Below, piece by piece: positions 11,285 through 29,719 of a stretch of 64,000 nucleotides of DNA. Both the position numbers and the translations under genes were made by a program. The stretch covers positions 35,803,350 to 35,867,349 of the forward strand of contig OZ007575.1 of NCBI GenBank assembly GCA_963931925.1, given 5' to 3'. The notes beneath the pieces are model-generated. The model had not been told where the DNA came from. It made no database searches and saw only the letters and a list, made by a program, of their open reading frames with translations. Position 1 is the stretch's first letter, and every line of letters starts with the position of its first letter. The stretch comes from Onchidella celtica (taxonomy: Eukaryota; Mollusca; Gastropoda; Systellommatophora; Onchidiidae).

Positions 11285-11860
11285 CGACATGCCCCACTCA
11301 CAAGAAGAAACATCTCCATCAGACCATACTCGCCATGGTTTCCACTAGAAATCAAAGAAGCCAAGCAACACCGACGACAGGCTGAACGCAGGTGGAGGAA
11401 AACCAAACTACAAGTTCACAGAGACACGTACATTGAACAACGAGATAAAGTCAACAAAGTCATCGAGGAAAACAAAAAGAGACATTGCATCAATGAACTT
11501 AAGGACGTAAAGTCATGCAAAGAACTTTTTCGTACAACCAACACCATTCTAGGAAAGGATAGAAGATCTCCCCTCCCCTGCATAGGGTCAGACGACGAGT
11601 TGTGTGATCAATTTATAACATTTTTCAGTAACAAGATTGAAAACATCCGTTCTTCACTCGATCTAGAACCAAGCGGGAATTTAGATTTCCCTGAGTTTAC
11701 TGGACAAGTTTTAGATTCGTTTTGTCCAGTCTCAGAAAGAGATGTTTTACTCTGTATCAATAATTCCACTATAAAAACGTGTGACCTTGATCCCATGCCT
11801 GCTCATGTACTCAAACCTGTATCGATCTTGTCGTACCTCACATTACTCAAATAGTAAATA
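11285..11860 (+). pseudogene. LINE inter-domain region (EN-RT linker)
   Basis: The reading APLTRR..PWF..EI, a basic Arg/Lys-rich stretch, then FFSNKIENIRS and later KTCDLDPMPAHVLK is the usual linker and start of the RT region in CR1/L2 elements. It ends with a frame break near 11845, shortly before the inserted LTR-like element. Confidence 0.7.
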
Positions 11861-11902
11861 TGTCACTTGCCACAGGCACAGTGCCCAGTTCCTTTAAACA
11901 AG

Positions 11903-12997
11903 TGTCACGATCACGTGCGTGAAGATGGTCACGACCACGTGTGTGATGAGTACCTAACTTATCTACCTTTCAAACCCAGCTATAAACAAGCCAAGCAAGC
12001 AGACCAGCGATCAACGGACACATGGAGTGATATTTAAATTAAACGATATTTACTTCTAAATGCATGACAAAACTTATGTCAAAACATTCAACTCATGATA
12101 ATCACATACATAATCACAAAAACAGAGATATTTGAAATTCACTTTTGGGGATCATGGCTATTCTCTACTCCCCGATTCACATCTAGATCTAATCCCTCTG
12201 TCCATAAACTTAATTACGTATACTTAATAGTCTCTGTCAACAGCTGCCCTCCTCGTTGATGCAGTTTCACGTCTCCAGAGTTCACACGATCCTTTCTAGA
12301 TCTCTAACTTCGACGATAAAAGGGGAAACAGACGCCCCTGGCTTCACACAAATAAGAACACACAGTTCACACCCGCCACCGTAGATTACTAGCTCCTTGA
12401 GGGGTTATCATCCCGTCCTCAGGACTCTTCAACTTCTGCAAACACATAGCACACCGACGGTTCACACCCGCCATCGTAACTCACGAGCTCCTGAAGGGTT
12501 CCCAGCCTATCGTCAGGACTTCTCAACTTCTGGTCCCCATGGCACGACCTTCCACTTGTCGCCCGGACTGATAAATTCTTCTTATTGGGAAATAAATGTG
12601 AACACCATGGATCCCTCACACACCTAACACTTCTGGTCCCCACTGGCACGACCTTCCACTTGTCGCCCGGACCGATAAATTCTGCGTCTTCCTCTGGGAC
12701 TGAATAATTTGGGAACCACGTGTGTCGAGCTTCTCCTCTATTTATACTCCCGAGGTTTTTGCACACGCGACTAGTTTAAAGCGAGTCGTGTGTATCTATT
12801 CACGCTCGTCAACAATATTAAAAACCGTGTTTTCCCCTGCTAAGCTCACCCCCCTGGACTCGTGGCGCACAAGGCCACCGACCTTCCTCGTGATAGTAAT
12901 TTTTCATGCTAGACAACTTAAAAACTCCCCTTCTCCCCTACTAAGTTTACCCCCTCTATACTCGTGGCGTACAAGGTCATCAACCTTAATCGTGACA
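11903..12997 (+). mobile_element. solo-LTR-like element (1.1 kb) inserted in the LINE, TSD CAAG
   Basis: Starts TGTCACGATC and ends AATCGTGACA, with CAAG directly before and after it. TG...CA ends with a 4-bp duplication fit a solo LTR of a Gypsy-type retrotransposon. It is non-coding and contains internal duplications: a ~75-bp 'gttcacacccgcca...cttctgg' block and a 'cacgaccttccacttgtcgc' block, each present twice. A large non-autonomous element with short TIRs is the alternative. Confidence 0.7.
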
Positions 12998-13001
12998 CAA
13001 G

Positions 13002-13612
13002 ACATTGTAAAACCATTATTGAAAAAACCTGGGCTTGATGAAAACGACTTCAAAAATTATCGACCAGTATCCAATTTGCAATTTGTCTCAAAAATTCTGG
13101 AAAAGATTGTCTTAGGTCAAATTTTGGCACACTTTGAAATAAATGGATTGCCAGAAAATTTTCAGTCTGCATATAAAGCTCAACATAGTACCGAAACTGC
13201 ACTCATAAAAGTAACCTCTGATTTTTTAGATTATATTGACAGTAAGAAGCTGTGTCTTTTGACCCTTTTAGACCTATCTGCAGCTTTCGATACAATCGAT
13301 CATTCTATCTTACTTACAAGTCTTGAGCGCTCTTTTGGTATGTCGGGTACTGCCCTGTTATGGTTCAAGTCGTATTTACAGAACAGAGTTCAGTCAGTGC
13401 AAATTAAGAACAGTTTTTCTAAACAAGTTGCACTAGACTATGGAGTTCCACAAGGGTCTGTCCTTGGTCCTGTGCTTTTTACACTCTATACGCAGCCCCT
13501 TGCAAGTATTTTACAAACTCATGGTCTACAATATCACTTTTATTCGGATGATGTTCAGATGTATATTGATGGCTTGGGCCGTGCACTGGACACTGAAATG
13601 GACATAGTTTAA
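13002..13612 (+). pseudogene. LINE reverse transcriptase domain, truncated
   Basis: Contains KPLLKKPGLD, NYRPVSNLQF, FQSAY, LLDLSAAFDTIDH, VPQGSVLGPVLF and YSDDVQMY. The last is the polymerase active-site box (usually YADD/FADD). Thumb and C-terminal parts are missing. Removing the nested insertion restores continuous reading across SSFKQ into DIVKP, which shows the insertion is secondary. Confidence 0.9.
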
Positions 13613-13733
13613 TTCTTCTGATATGGTTGAAAAATCGATGTACTTCGGCTTGACAGAATGACTGACAGTGTGATGCGGGTTTGGAGATGAGGATATTAGA
13701 ATCATCACCTTCGGGTTGGTTCTCAAGTTTCAC

Positions 13734-14437
13734 ATGTACCTCTTTCTTGGTAACGTTGCTGCTCACTCCCTGGCTTGACGGTGCCGCATTGGTAAACTTG
13801 TATCTAAATTTTGGTGTACTTCCGAAGACGCACCACGATGATAGCTGTGCAGATGTCGATGACGATGAACGTGGTTACGACATTGTTATAGTCTAGGAGT
13901 TCAGGGTTGTTCCGTAAAATAGGGCTTGGGACAGACACTGGGAAAGTTTGGTTGTAGACCTGATCGAAAATCCAAGCGAACTCATACATAGTAGACGTGT
14001 GAAGATACGAACCAACTACAATTACGGTTAAAACTGCAATGACAACGCGTAATAAATAGCTTTACCCTGTGCGGTGTACAGACACATAGACATCGTTCTA
14101 TCGATACGTATGCCGTCACCACATTGACAAGATTGCCGGCTATGGCTTGTACACAAGCGTTAACAAGAAAAGTAAGATTTTCCCATGTTAGGGATAATGG
14201 GACATTAAAGAGGCGGAAAACTCCGTATAATCTGTGAGCAAATCCTAGGAAACTTCTGAGAAAGTCAAATACGGTGATAGTGCAAAGAGAGATGGTTGTT
14301 GTATCTTTGAATCCTTGCTTGATAAAAACAATAATAGTTATCGTGTTTGTAAACATTCCCACGAATGCCATTGCGAAACACGCCCATTGTCCAAATACGG
14401 TTTCTATCAGGCTCAGCATTTGATCATTTGCTGCCAT
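13734..14437 (-). pseudogene. broken rhodopsin-like GPCR, mollusc chemosensory/neuropeptide-receptor type
   Basis: From 14437 the frame gives an N-terminus, TM1 (CFAMAFVGMFTNTITIIVF), TM2 (ISLCTITVFDFLRSFLG), TM3 and the motif AYVSIERCLCV, an ERC replacement of DRY seen in mollusc chemosensory and FMRFamide-like receptors. Near 14050 the frame shifts to one giving RVVIAVLTVIVVGSY (TM4) and then TM5 (VVTTFIVIDICTAIIVV). Near 13825 an extra A shifts it again, giving RLRSTPKFRYK. The coding similarity ends near 13734, where 'gag|gtacatg' could be a donor. TM6-TM7 are not found; the DNA beyond 13612 is LINE. Two frameshifts and the lost 3' half argue for a pseudogene. Confidence 0.75.
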
Positions 14438-16440
14438 TTCTAAAGAACGTAAATTCTATACCGGAACAAACTTTCCGAGACAATGGTTCACAGACAATAT
14501 ATACTGTGGTTTTGTGTATAACAGGACTGAAGGGCAAATTAATACCTGTAGACCTGTAATAGTTAATCAATAACCCAAGATTTAAAATATCCGTAGGAAG
14601 ATGAAGCAAAGATTCACCATCTCAGCTAATACCCATGACTTTCTGAAGAATTATTTCATCCCAAATAATGTATGTACCTGTGAGTGCCATTATCTTCCGA
14701 GGGATATTAACAGAGATAAAGGCTTGCTCTATAAGTACCCAGTACTGGCATCATTATCAAGAGAAGTTAAACAATGATTACGCCGGACATTGAGAAATTT
14801 GAGAGGGCGGTATTAAGAATAAACAATACCATGAAATTTGCAACTGATAACATAGACAAGCATCAAGCAACTGACATTGTTTTTCAGATTTCTCTATTAC
14901 AGATTATTTGCAACTTTGTTGAATAATTAAACGTGTCTGTCAGTGCCATGATCAGTGAGCCTTTGTCATGAACTGAAATGCCGACGACTTTTTTGATCTC
15001 CAAATCAAGTAGTAAAAAAAATCAGTGTTTGTCAAAGGTTTTCATGTAAGCAAATTTCCGTTCTTACAAAATAACTCGTTTCAGCTTTTCATTTTGGCTA
15101 GAAAATTAGAGAGGTTAAGCTTGAAATGAGAGGAAATCGAAACAGTTACCATCATTATTGCAATCCGAAATATTCTGTAATCTGCCCATGTTGCAGAGAA
15201 TGGATAATGATGTATTGTACTTTCTAATGTAAGGTTATTTACGATGAACGGTAAAAGATTGTGGCAGATTATATTTAGTGAGGGTATACGGTTGTGAGTA
15301 TAATTGTGTAGATATAGAAGTTCGCCTTTACCATCTGCAATTCGCTTCAACAACGCATTCTAGGCAGATCTGTGCCATACATTATTAAGGTTCCATGCCA
15401 TGTTTCTTCATGTGTTATGGCTATCATTGAGTTATGATATATTCATGTGATGTGTGTATCATGCAATAGGGGAACCTATATGTTTGGGACCCTGAAGCTT
15501 GAAAAGTTATGGGGCCCCTTCGCAAATAACAACAATAGAGCACATCCAAAATTCACTCATTGTACAAACGTTTTTCAAGGCTCGTCCGAGATTAGGGGCC
15601 CTGAAGCTTCATTCAGTAGTTTCATAGTAGATCCGCCACTGTCATCATGTAGCCTATGTGCTCTTAATCGCTTTGTGGAAAAGAATTTCCCTCAGAGGAT
15701 AGTAAAGTGACAATAATGTGATTCGTATCTTGTCTTATCTTATCTTAGTACGGATATTATGCATTACCTGAACATCCAGTTTCAATCAGCCGCAGAATAA
15801 ATAACACACCCATCACAGAAAATAGGATCGTTTTTCTGTATAGATTTCTTTTACTTGACAATATTCTACGTAGCATCGTCTTAGAAAATGTGCGAAATGA
15901 ATATTTGGAAATTCTATAATACGGAGGAATGAGTTACTGAATTAAAACGTCTAATGCTGTAAGGAAAACTTTGTCAAGTCGTGAGATCTGGCACATTATC
16001 CTTTACCTCACACGCTACGTTTCCCGCCGCTAACAAATCGTGACCTATAAAGCAAAAAATCCACTTTCCCATTCCTCCGTCATCTGTTCGGCTCAATGTC
16101 TAATTTTGTCACCCATCTCTATTCAGCCGGGGATATCTTTCAGAGTTGAGTCCAGTTAAGGAATATCGCTAGAAGTCACCGAGTTTTCGTTGTCCGGCTT
16201 GAGCTTCAAGTTCATGTTCAAGTTTATTGTAGGCTCTGGCGTCCAATTCAAAATACACAGAAGAATCATGCAGACAATCTTTGAAAAACATTTTTTGAAA
16301 AAAGCAACCAAAAAAAAAAAAAAAAACGCACGGACGTTCACTCTCTCTGCTCCTTGCTCCCTAGGACAATTTATACATAGAATATCACTGAAAGCCAGCC
16401 ATAGCTCGCTGTCCAGCCAGAGAGATCACTGAAATCAGAC
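14438..16440. other. no gene recognised
   Basis: AT-rich, mostly unique. Small frames (for example 15081-15353 minus) show no domain. Around 15470-15650 there are duplicated 'gaccctgaagctt'/'gccctgaagctt' words, and 'ccgccactgtc' on the right may be one end of an old hAT-like element. A poly-A run lies near 16308-16326. Confidence 0.4.
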
Positions 16441-16499
16441 GTATTTCGCTGACAAGCAAGAGAGTAGATCATAGTCACACTTGTCATGTCATATGGTAG

Positions 16500-16781
16500 A
16501 GCGGTCATATTTCGCTGTCCAGTTTTAGAGTATCATTGAAAGTCAGCCATATGTCTCGGTCAGGCCAGGGAGTATCATTGAAAGTCAGCCATATTTCGGC
16601 CATATTTCGCTGGCAGGTGGTGAATGTCATTGAAAGTCGGCCATATTTCGCTGTGCAGGTGGTGAATATCATTGAACGTTGACCATATTTCGCTGTGCAG
16701 GTGGTGAATATCATTGAACGTTGGCCATATTTCGCTGTGCAGGTAGAGAATATTGAAAGTCAACGATGTTTAGCTGCGCGT
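16500..16781. repeat. 46-50-bp degenerate minisatellite abutting the GPCR stop codon
   Basis: Units of the type 'ccatatttcgctgtgcaggt' followed by 'ggtgaatatcattgaa' occur about six times and become less regular at both ends. The array touches the 3' end of the coding sequence at 16782, so it occupies the start of the inferred 3' UTR of the minus-strand GPCR. Confidence 0.8.
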
Positions 16782-24038
<7,257 letters not shown>

Positions 24039-24423
24039 GAATCAGTTGTCGAAGAATTACTGTTCCAACCAGTGACGTTTACTCCTGAATTTTATGCAAA
24101 GTTTTCAAAACTTTATCACTGCAAATTTCGTCGTCCATGAGCCGGCCACACATCCTTAAGTCTGACCACTGTCCACTTACTGCTGGAGCTGAAGGCATAG
24201 GCGTTCTGGGGTGACCTGTTGTGATATCACGAAGGAGTTAGTAAAAACTCCGTCTCAAATAAGATAAGCTATAAGATAGATACGAATCAGTTTATGATCC
24301 TATGAGGGGAATTCTCTTTCACAGACCGTTTAAGAGCACATACATGGTACACACATCTTACACATAAACATTTTTCACAATTCAATAAACTCAATAATAG
24401 GCATACATGAAGTGACATGGTAA

Positions 24424-24550
24424 GGAATCCAAGTGAAATATAGCACACATCTAGCTAAAATGTTGTTTTTTAGGCGAATTGCGGAGGACACAAAAGGGCT
24501 TCTTTCTCTTTCTCTGTTTGCTTTCATGTGTATTATTCTGTTGCCCTTGA
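24424..24550. repeat. diverged dispersed repeat, shared with 36269-36370
   Basis: Matching blocks 'cacatctagctaaa', 'tctttctctg' and 'tttgctttcatgtgtatta' occur in the same order in both places. The minus strand translates to KANRERER and ILARC versus KANKERY and TLARC, so the copies may come from an old coding unit. Identity unknown. Confidence 0.55.
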
Positions 24551-24788
24551 GTGATCTAGAAATTTAATGAAACAGGGGATGGTGATTGTCATTTAAGATG
24601 GATATGAATTTCTTTCCACAAGTATTTGAGTACAAGCATAACTCGGACGGCTTGTCTTTGACTATTCAGGATCTGTTGTCTGAACTACAAGATGGACAAT
24701 AACACTTGAGAAGAAGCACAGGCAGTTTCTTGTTCCTTTAAACGGTGAACTTCATCATTTTGGTTTTTGTGTGACTCTTCATCTGAAC

Positions 24789-24991
24789 CAATGTTCCCTC
24801 TAAGCCGCCCGGGTACGCTGGTGAGCGGGTGCGCTGTATGGGAGCTACGCAGATCATAATAAATGTTGCCGCGCACATCAGCATGTTGCACAAACGTTTG
24901 AGTGTCCGGCGCTAGCTTTAAAGTTAAAATGTTTTTGCCCAAAGGATCAAAAGTTCTGCTGATTAGTTTGGAAAAATTAGAGGGAACATTG
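24789..24991. mobile_element. hAT-type MITE, 8-bp TSD
   Basis: The left end caatgttccctctaagc mirrors the right end attagagggaacattg. Flanks atctgaac and gtctgacc match at 6 of 8 positions, fitting the 8-bp duplication of hAT elements. 203 bp, non-coding. Confidence 0.75.
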
Positions 24992-24999
24992 GTCTGACC

Positions 25000-25920
25000 C
25001 CTATCTTGGGACATCTTATACGTAACAATAACTAAGTTTTGACACACAGGTGGTACAAACGCGCGAATGAATTCGAATTTCATCATCTACCTATTTATTG
25101 TTGTGAGTCTTGGTCTGAACTACATGCTGAAATATCTTATTCATAATAAAACCAAAGATACTAGATACAATTAGATGAGATACTCCCTCCTACGCGCCTC
25201 TTAAGAAATCCTGCACAGTTTGAGCGCTGATAGGGGAGCGGAATCCATTGAGCATTGTATGAAAATAATGTTCGATGTACTGATAAATAAATGATGTGGA
25301 TTTAGTGCTGCAGCCACTAAAAAAAAAAATTAATTAAAAATAGCCAGAGTTTACTAACCGCGATTGAAGTTATAACCAAATAAGTGGGTTTAATCAAGAC
25401 TTACTGCAACAGCTGACTGGTGATCAAAATTTATTATTTTTTCCCACATTGGTTTTGTAAAATACGGCGTTGTTCATGACTTCCGCGCCTTTGCCGCTGG
25501 GCCGCGGCGCACGCTTGCTGTTTCATCTTATTGTATCAAGTAATTCTGCTGCAACGAAGCTAGAACACAAGGGGGTTGTACAAAGATGCGAGCTGATGGC
25601 ACGCCAATGAACTGGACCACTAAACTCAATAGAATTTGTCACACTTCGTGGTCCAACTCAAGTAGTGGGGCATCAACAATTGTCTTAGTTTACATGACAG
25701 CGTTTCAAAGTTTGCTCACTTTTGTTATTCTTGGATGAGACGAAAACATGTCTGCGTTTAACTTTTTTTGTGTATACTTCTTTAATCAGATTTTTGGGAA
25801 ATTTTGCCTTAGCGTCATTGCAGCCTAGTTACAACTGGAGCAGACACGTCACCGCCACAGAGCAGCGCCGGTCGGCGGGTTTGTTTGTGTGTGTGCGGGG
25901 GTGGGTGGGATAGATTTTAT
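25000..25920. other. no gene recognised
   Basis: Unique-looking DNA with a poly-A stretch near 25320 and a GT/GGGT-rich stretch near 25880. No supported exon. Confidence 0.4.
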
Positions 25921-26192
25921 TTAATTTTGCCCTGGCAGCGGCCTGTTCGGGCATGCTCCTCTCGATTTCCAAGGTATCTTTAAGGTGCGCAAAGTGCACA
26001 CGGGCCCTCCGAGTTTTTCGTCCTGATCCGAGGAGATTAGATGGTGCTCGATCCTACCTACCATAGGACCAAGGACTGGAAAATATGAGAAAAATCCCAA
26101 AATTCCAACATGCCTACACCGACCGGGATTCGAACCCTGTACCTTCGGCATGAGAGGTGAACACCTTGCCCAGCGTGTCCCCCGTAAAAACT
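25921..26192 (-). mobile_element. tRNA-derived SINE, family S1, copy 1
   Basis: Read on the minus strand the head begins ggggacacgctgggcaagg (A-box-like), then an anticodon-like ctcatgc and the B box ggttcgaatcc. The body contains 'cggagggcccgtgtgcact' and ends near 'gggcaaaatt'. The same body occurs at 41916 and 46255, which shows a dispersed family. Confidence 0.85.
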
Positions 26193-26827
26193 ATTAAAGA
26201 CATCGCAACGTGACCACGAGCAGTGATGTGGTAGTTAAAACTCAAAACCACCCAAATCATCGATACGCAAGCACATGGGACGAACGACGATACATACAAT
26301 TGTATTATGAGACATAAGCCGGCCATTTTTCATTCGTGCGAAAAAGTACAAAGACCTACATAATTATATTGTTGCTTGCACGCGCTCGTTTCCCGGGGTT
26401 CAGTGGTCGAGTTCATTCGCCACGTCATCAACTCACGATGGCATGTTTTTTACGACCCGTGGGCCATACCTCTGAGGCTAAATACTATTCTTTCCCTTTA
26501 GCTTTTCAGGTCAGGGAATTTCTCAAGTGTAGACTGTATAATTATGTCGAGCACTTACTGGACCTTAAACGTTCATGTGGTTGTATAGGAAGGGAACGGG
26601 TCGATCGAACATTATACTGAAACAGGAAAATGGTCATGAATAATTAAAATAGGGCAATCGCATTCCGAGATGATGAAACATCCAGAAATGGGGTAAACGT
26701 CATAGCAGCAAGACAAAATTACAAAATAATTAAATAAAGTTAAATAAAAATTTAATACTGTATTTGCGGAGACCTGTGGGAGTTAACGGTTATCAGAATT
26801 GAAGCCAAAATATGAGAAAAAGTTGTA
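26193..26827. other. no gene recognised
   Basis: Sequence between a SINE and a piggyBac-type element. The small frames have no domain. Confidence 0.4.
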
Positions 26828-27065
26828 TTAACCCTCTGGCGCCAAGTGCACCATATTGGAGATAGGTCACCTGTTGCCACAATGATCTATCTTTGATACA
26901 TTAAAGCAAGGTTTCCATGTGTACGTAATGCGTAATGCGCAATGCGTGGTGCGTGATGCGCAATAGGTATTGCCCTTTTCCATGTGTGCGTCTATATATA
27001 TATGTTCGTGATCCGTCAGTTTGTCCTTTTTGGTTCTGAGCATACCACAGTTTGGTATTCATAGA

Positions 27066-27235
27066 GCTATGGCTCCTTGCTTGTCTAGATATGCCAGGAA
27101 ACAGGAAGAGGAGTTTGAAGACATTGCAACTTTGGGGCTTTCGTATTACTATCTTAAGAGAATCAGGAAAAGACAACACAGGTGGTGGGTTCATGAAATA
27201 TTGCAACAAAGGATTGGCTGGGGTGGTAGATGCCT
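27066..27235 (+). pseudogene. Harbinger transposase N-terminal remnant
   Basis: The frame reads LGLSYYYLKRIRKRQHRWWV followed by HEILQQR. The basic RKR..RWWVH.I...R block is typical of the N-terminus of Harbinger transposases. Open sequence continues to 27317, but no DDE catalytic region follows. Confidence 0.6.
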
Positions 27236-27350
27236 GTTCTCTGCGTTAAGAAATAACTGTGCAATTTGTAATTGCACCACAGCGTTCACATCCTTGGGCA
27301 GTTTCTTTAATCGGTAACAGTACGGCTCCCGAAACGCCTCGTCTTCATTT
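27225..27350 (-). pseudogene. possible BESS-like tail of the Harbinger accessory (MADF/Myb-like) protein
   Basis: The minus-strand reading YRLKKLPKDVNAVVQLQIAQ plus LFLNAE resembles a BESS-type amphipathic motif often found at the C-terminus of MADF/Myb proteins encoded by these elements. No MADF domain was recognised upstream. Confidence 0.3.
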
Positions 27351-27824
27351 TTTTCTTGGGTGTTCTCCCTTCGCTGCTTTGTGCTTGTGAAGAGGGAGAG
27401 GGGTAAAAATCTAATTGCTAATTCAACTTTCGGTATAAGGGCATCGTCTTTTGTTTGTTTGAGGAAGCCGTAAAACGTCATCGATCAAATACTGATAAAC
27501 TTTCTCAAAGCTAAGGAATCCCATACGTACAATCAATAATCATGATTATGTGAATGAACTTTTCCACTTGATCATCCCGAATTTCTTTTAAAGGAAGTGT
27601 TTTGTTGTTGTTGTTTGTTTGTTTCTTTCCTTTTTCCTTATTAATCTTCAAGCAATAGAAATTCAATCAGAAATAGTGCCCCAAAACAGAAAATTTCGGG
27701 AAAGTAAGTTGGAAAACTGAAGAAGCTGCAACATGAGTAACATTTATTCAACGTTCATTATCATCAGGATACTGCGGCTGGATTTTGGTGATTTTTTTTT
27801 CTTTTTGATTTTTTTTTTTCAATC

Positions 27825-28145
27825 GCCCATCTGGTCACTTTTCCTACTTTATTAACCGTTTTCTGCTGCCCTGGTTATCTCTACACTTTTTCATAAAATT
27901 AGATGTAAATTTCCTCTCTGGTCTGATATAATTATATGAGAACTTCATTCAAAGTATGTGTTTTATACCCATTTATTTGCTTTAATCATTTAAATAATGG
28001 CCCATCTGGTCTCTTTTCCTACTTCATTCCTCTTGTTCTGCTACCTTGGTTATCCCTACACTTTTTCATAAGATTAGAAGATGTACAGGTACAGCTCCCC
28101 TTTGGTTTTAATATGTACGAACTCCATTCAAAGTTTGCATATAAG
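27825..28145. repeat. direct duplication of about 170-bp spacing inside the Harbinger element
   Basis: 'gcccatctggtc.cttttcct' through 'ctacactttttcataa' and 'ttcattcaaagt' occurs twice in the same order, starting about 27827 and 28001. Confidence 0.75.
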
Positions 28146-28736
28146 CTCATCTCATCCAATGGGACATAAAGAAAATATCACTGTTTACTTCATGCCACCA
28201 TTAAATCTTTGCTAGCCGAGCCATGACTGGACACACCTATGCGCTGGGTCAGTCTAGCAGACAACGCACGCGGCGGAACTCTTCACCTTTGTATTTAACG
28301 GTCGATTGCACCGTCTTGGTATAGTGGGTCTTGGGCGACAGCTTGTCGAAAACACACGTGCAGAAACATGTATTTTTGGGAAATCTGGCGGGAATTTCTA
28401 GCTTCCGGTGTCCGTATAGCTGCGTGATGCGTAATCGAACGATGGCTCGATCGTTCGAATACGCACAACGCATCACGCATCACGCATCACGCACACATGG
28501 ATACACTTTAGTTAAATTTCCATGTAAACGTTGTTTACGCATCACGCATCACGCATTGCGCATTACGCATTACGTACACATGGAAACCTACCTTTACTCT
28601 TCCTATTTTATTCAGAGATAATGTTTCCGGTCACAAATGTATATTTTTACAATGATCTGGCTATTTAAAATCAGTTCAGCATATCATTTCAGAAGTTTGG
28701 GTATTGGCAATTTTCCTCATGGCACTAGAGGGTTAA

Positions 28737-29714
28737 GGCCTCGCCTAAGACATAATACAGTAAAACCCAAAGGATAAGGTTTGCGTTTTATTGCATCGTT
28801 TTTGTACCATTTCTTACTCGAGACTTTGCTACATACAACTTTTTGTTTTTCTTTCTGCCATAATTATTACAACTTGGCTTCAAACCTTTGCCGCGACACC
28901 ACAGCTTTTCAGTGGCTTTTTTTATGATTATATTATTTTATCAGAATTGAGATGACTATATATCTCGCACTAAAACCAAGGCAACGCAGTTTTGACTCAA
29001 TGCGCTGCCAGCCTCTGAAAAAGATCCCGGCGGACCAAGTACGATATTTTATAATTTGTAGTGACTATAGGCGCCATGCGGCAGAATAGGTTCGTATCTG
29101 CGCGGTGATTTTTTTTTTTTTTTGTGCAGAGTCTTAGGCTACACGGGCACTTATTCACGTCTGTTTTGCCGTCGGTTTTGACTCAGTCTTCGACTTAACT
29201 TTGAATCAACTAACGAGGCAGACAGGTTTCACAGCCTCCGTTTGACTCCACAAAAAATGAGGCGAAACCGGAGCCTTACAGGAAGACCTTTACCGACTAT
29301 GAGCCCAAACACAGCGGCATTAATCGGCAACTGCCTAAAGACGTCAGCCCAAAGAAGTTGTGTATAACTTCTTTGCGTCAGCCTCAGTGACACCCATCTA
29401 CTAAACCGAGACTAAAGCAGATGAGCTATGAATGAGTGGGAGCGTTGCGAAGTTTTTTGACATCGTCTCAGCTTGTCCCCAAGACGAGTCTGACGTCCTT
29501 CGGTAAAACTGCTGAAAGCCAAGTGAAACAGAAGCCAGTGTGACTGGGCACTAAGTCGGAGACTATTCACAGTCTGTTCTCTGCTGATGAACTTTTCTTT
29601 ATCTGAATGACTGTTGGCGGCAAATGGCCAAACAGGGTTTTGTTCCGCACAGTGACTTTTTGTGTGGCAAGTTTTAGGTTCAGGACAAAGGTTTACCGTC
29701 AACGTTAGTTAGTT
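28737..29714. other. no gene recognised
   Basis: AT-rich up to about 29130, with a poly-T at 29110-29122. From 29140 to 29690 it is more GC-balanced, with many 'gact'/'agtc' words that suggest an old non-coding transposon, but no clear ends were found. Confidence 0.35.
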
Positions 29715-29719
29715 CTGGC

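Larger units (their letters stand above)
10440..13612 (+). mobile_element. degraded CR1/L2-type LINE retrotransposon, 3'-truncated, with nested insertion
   Basis: An apurinic-type endonuclease domain (10440-11280) and a linker (11285-11900) are followed, after a 1.1-kb insertion (11903-12997), by a reverse transcriptase domain that stops at 13612 just after the catalytic YSDD box. At least three frameshifts (near 10660, 11275 and 11845) make it non-functional. LINEs are usually 5'-truncated; here the 3' end is missing, which points to a later deletion or rearrangement at about 13612 rather than to incomplete reverse transcription. Confidence 0.85.
26909..28589. mobile_element. non-autonomous PIF/Harbinger-type transposon
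   Basis: TIRs of about 40 bp: left 'aggtttccatgtgtacgtaa' then tandem 'tgcgtaatgcgcaatgcg'; right the reverse complement (cgcattgcgcattacgcatt ... acacatggaaacct). Inside is a short transposase N-terminal remnant on the plus strand and a second possible ORF remnant on the minus strand, as in two-gene Harbinger elements. The middle is AT-rich and carries a direct duplication. Confidence 0.75.
26832..28732. mobile_element. piggyBac-type element (TTAA TSD) split by a Harbinger-derived element
   Basis: The left end CCCTCTGGCGCCAAG and the right end (reverse complement CCCTCTAGTGCCATG) are bordered by TTAA at 26828-26831 and 28733-28736. Removing the nested element 26909-28589 leaves about 220 bp, close to the 211-bp piggyBac MITE at 5191-5401. 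It therefore looks like a MITE that later received the Harbinger element. Confidence 0.7.

Noticed and set aside
15081..15353. Possible further GPCR fragment
   Set aside because: 90 codons with some hydrophobic residues but no conserved receptor motif; probably a chance frame.
26120..26192. Stand-alone tRNA gene on the minus strand
   Set aside because: A- and B-box-like words are present, but the acceptor stem does not close and the sequence continues into a repeated SINE body.
27936..28169. 77-codon open frame inside the Harbinger element
   Set aside because: It covers one unit of an AT-rich direct duplication, with no similarity to transposase or other proteins.
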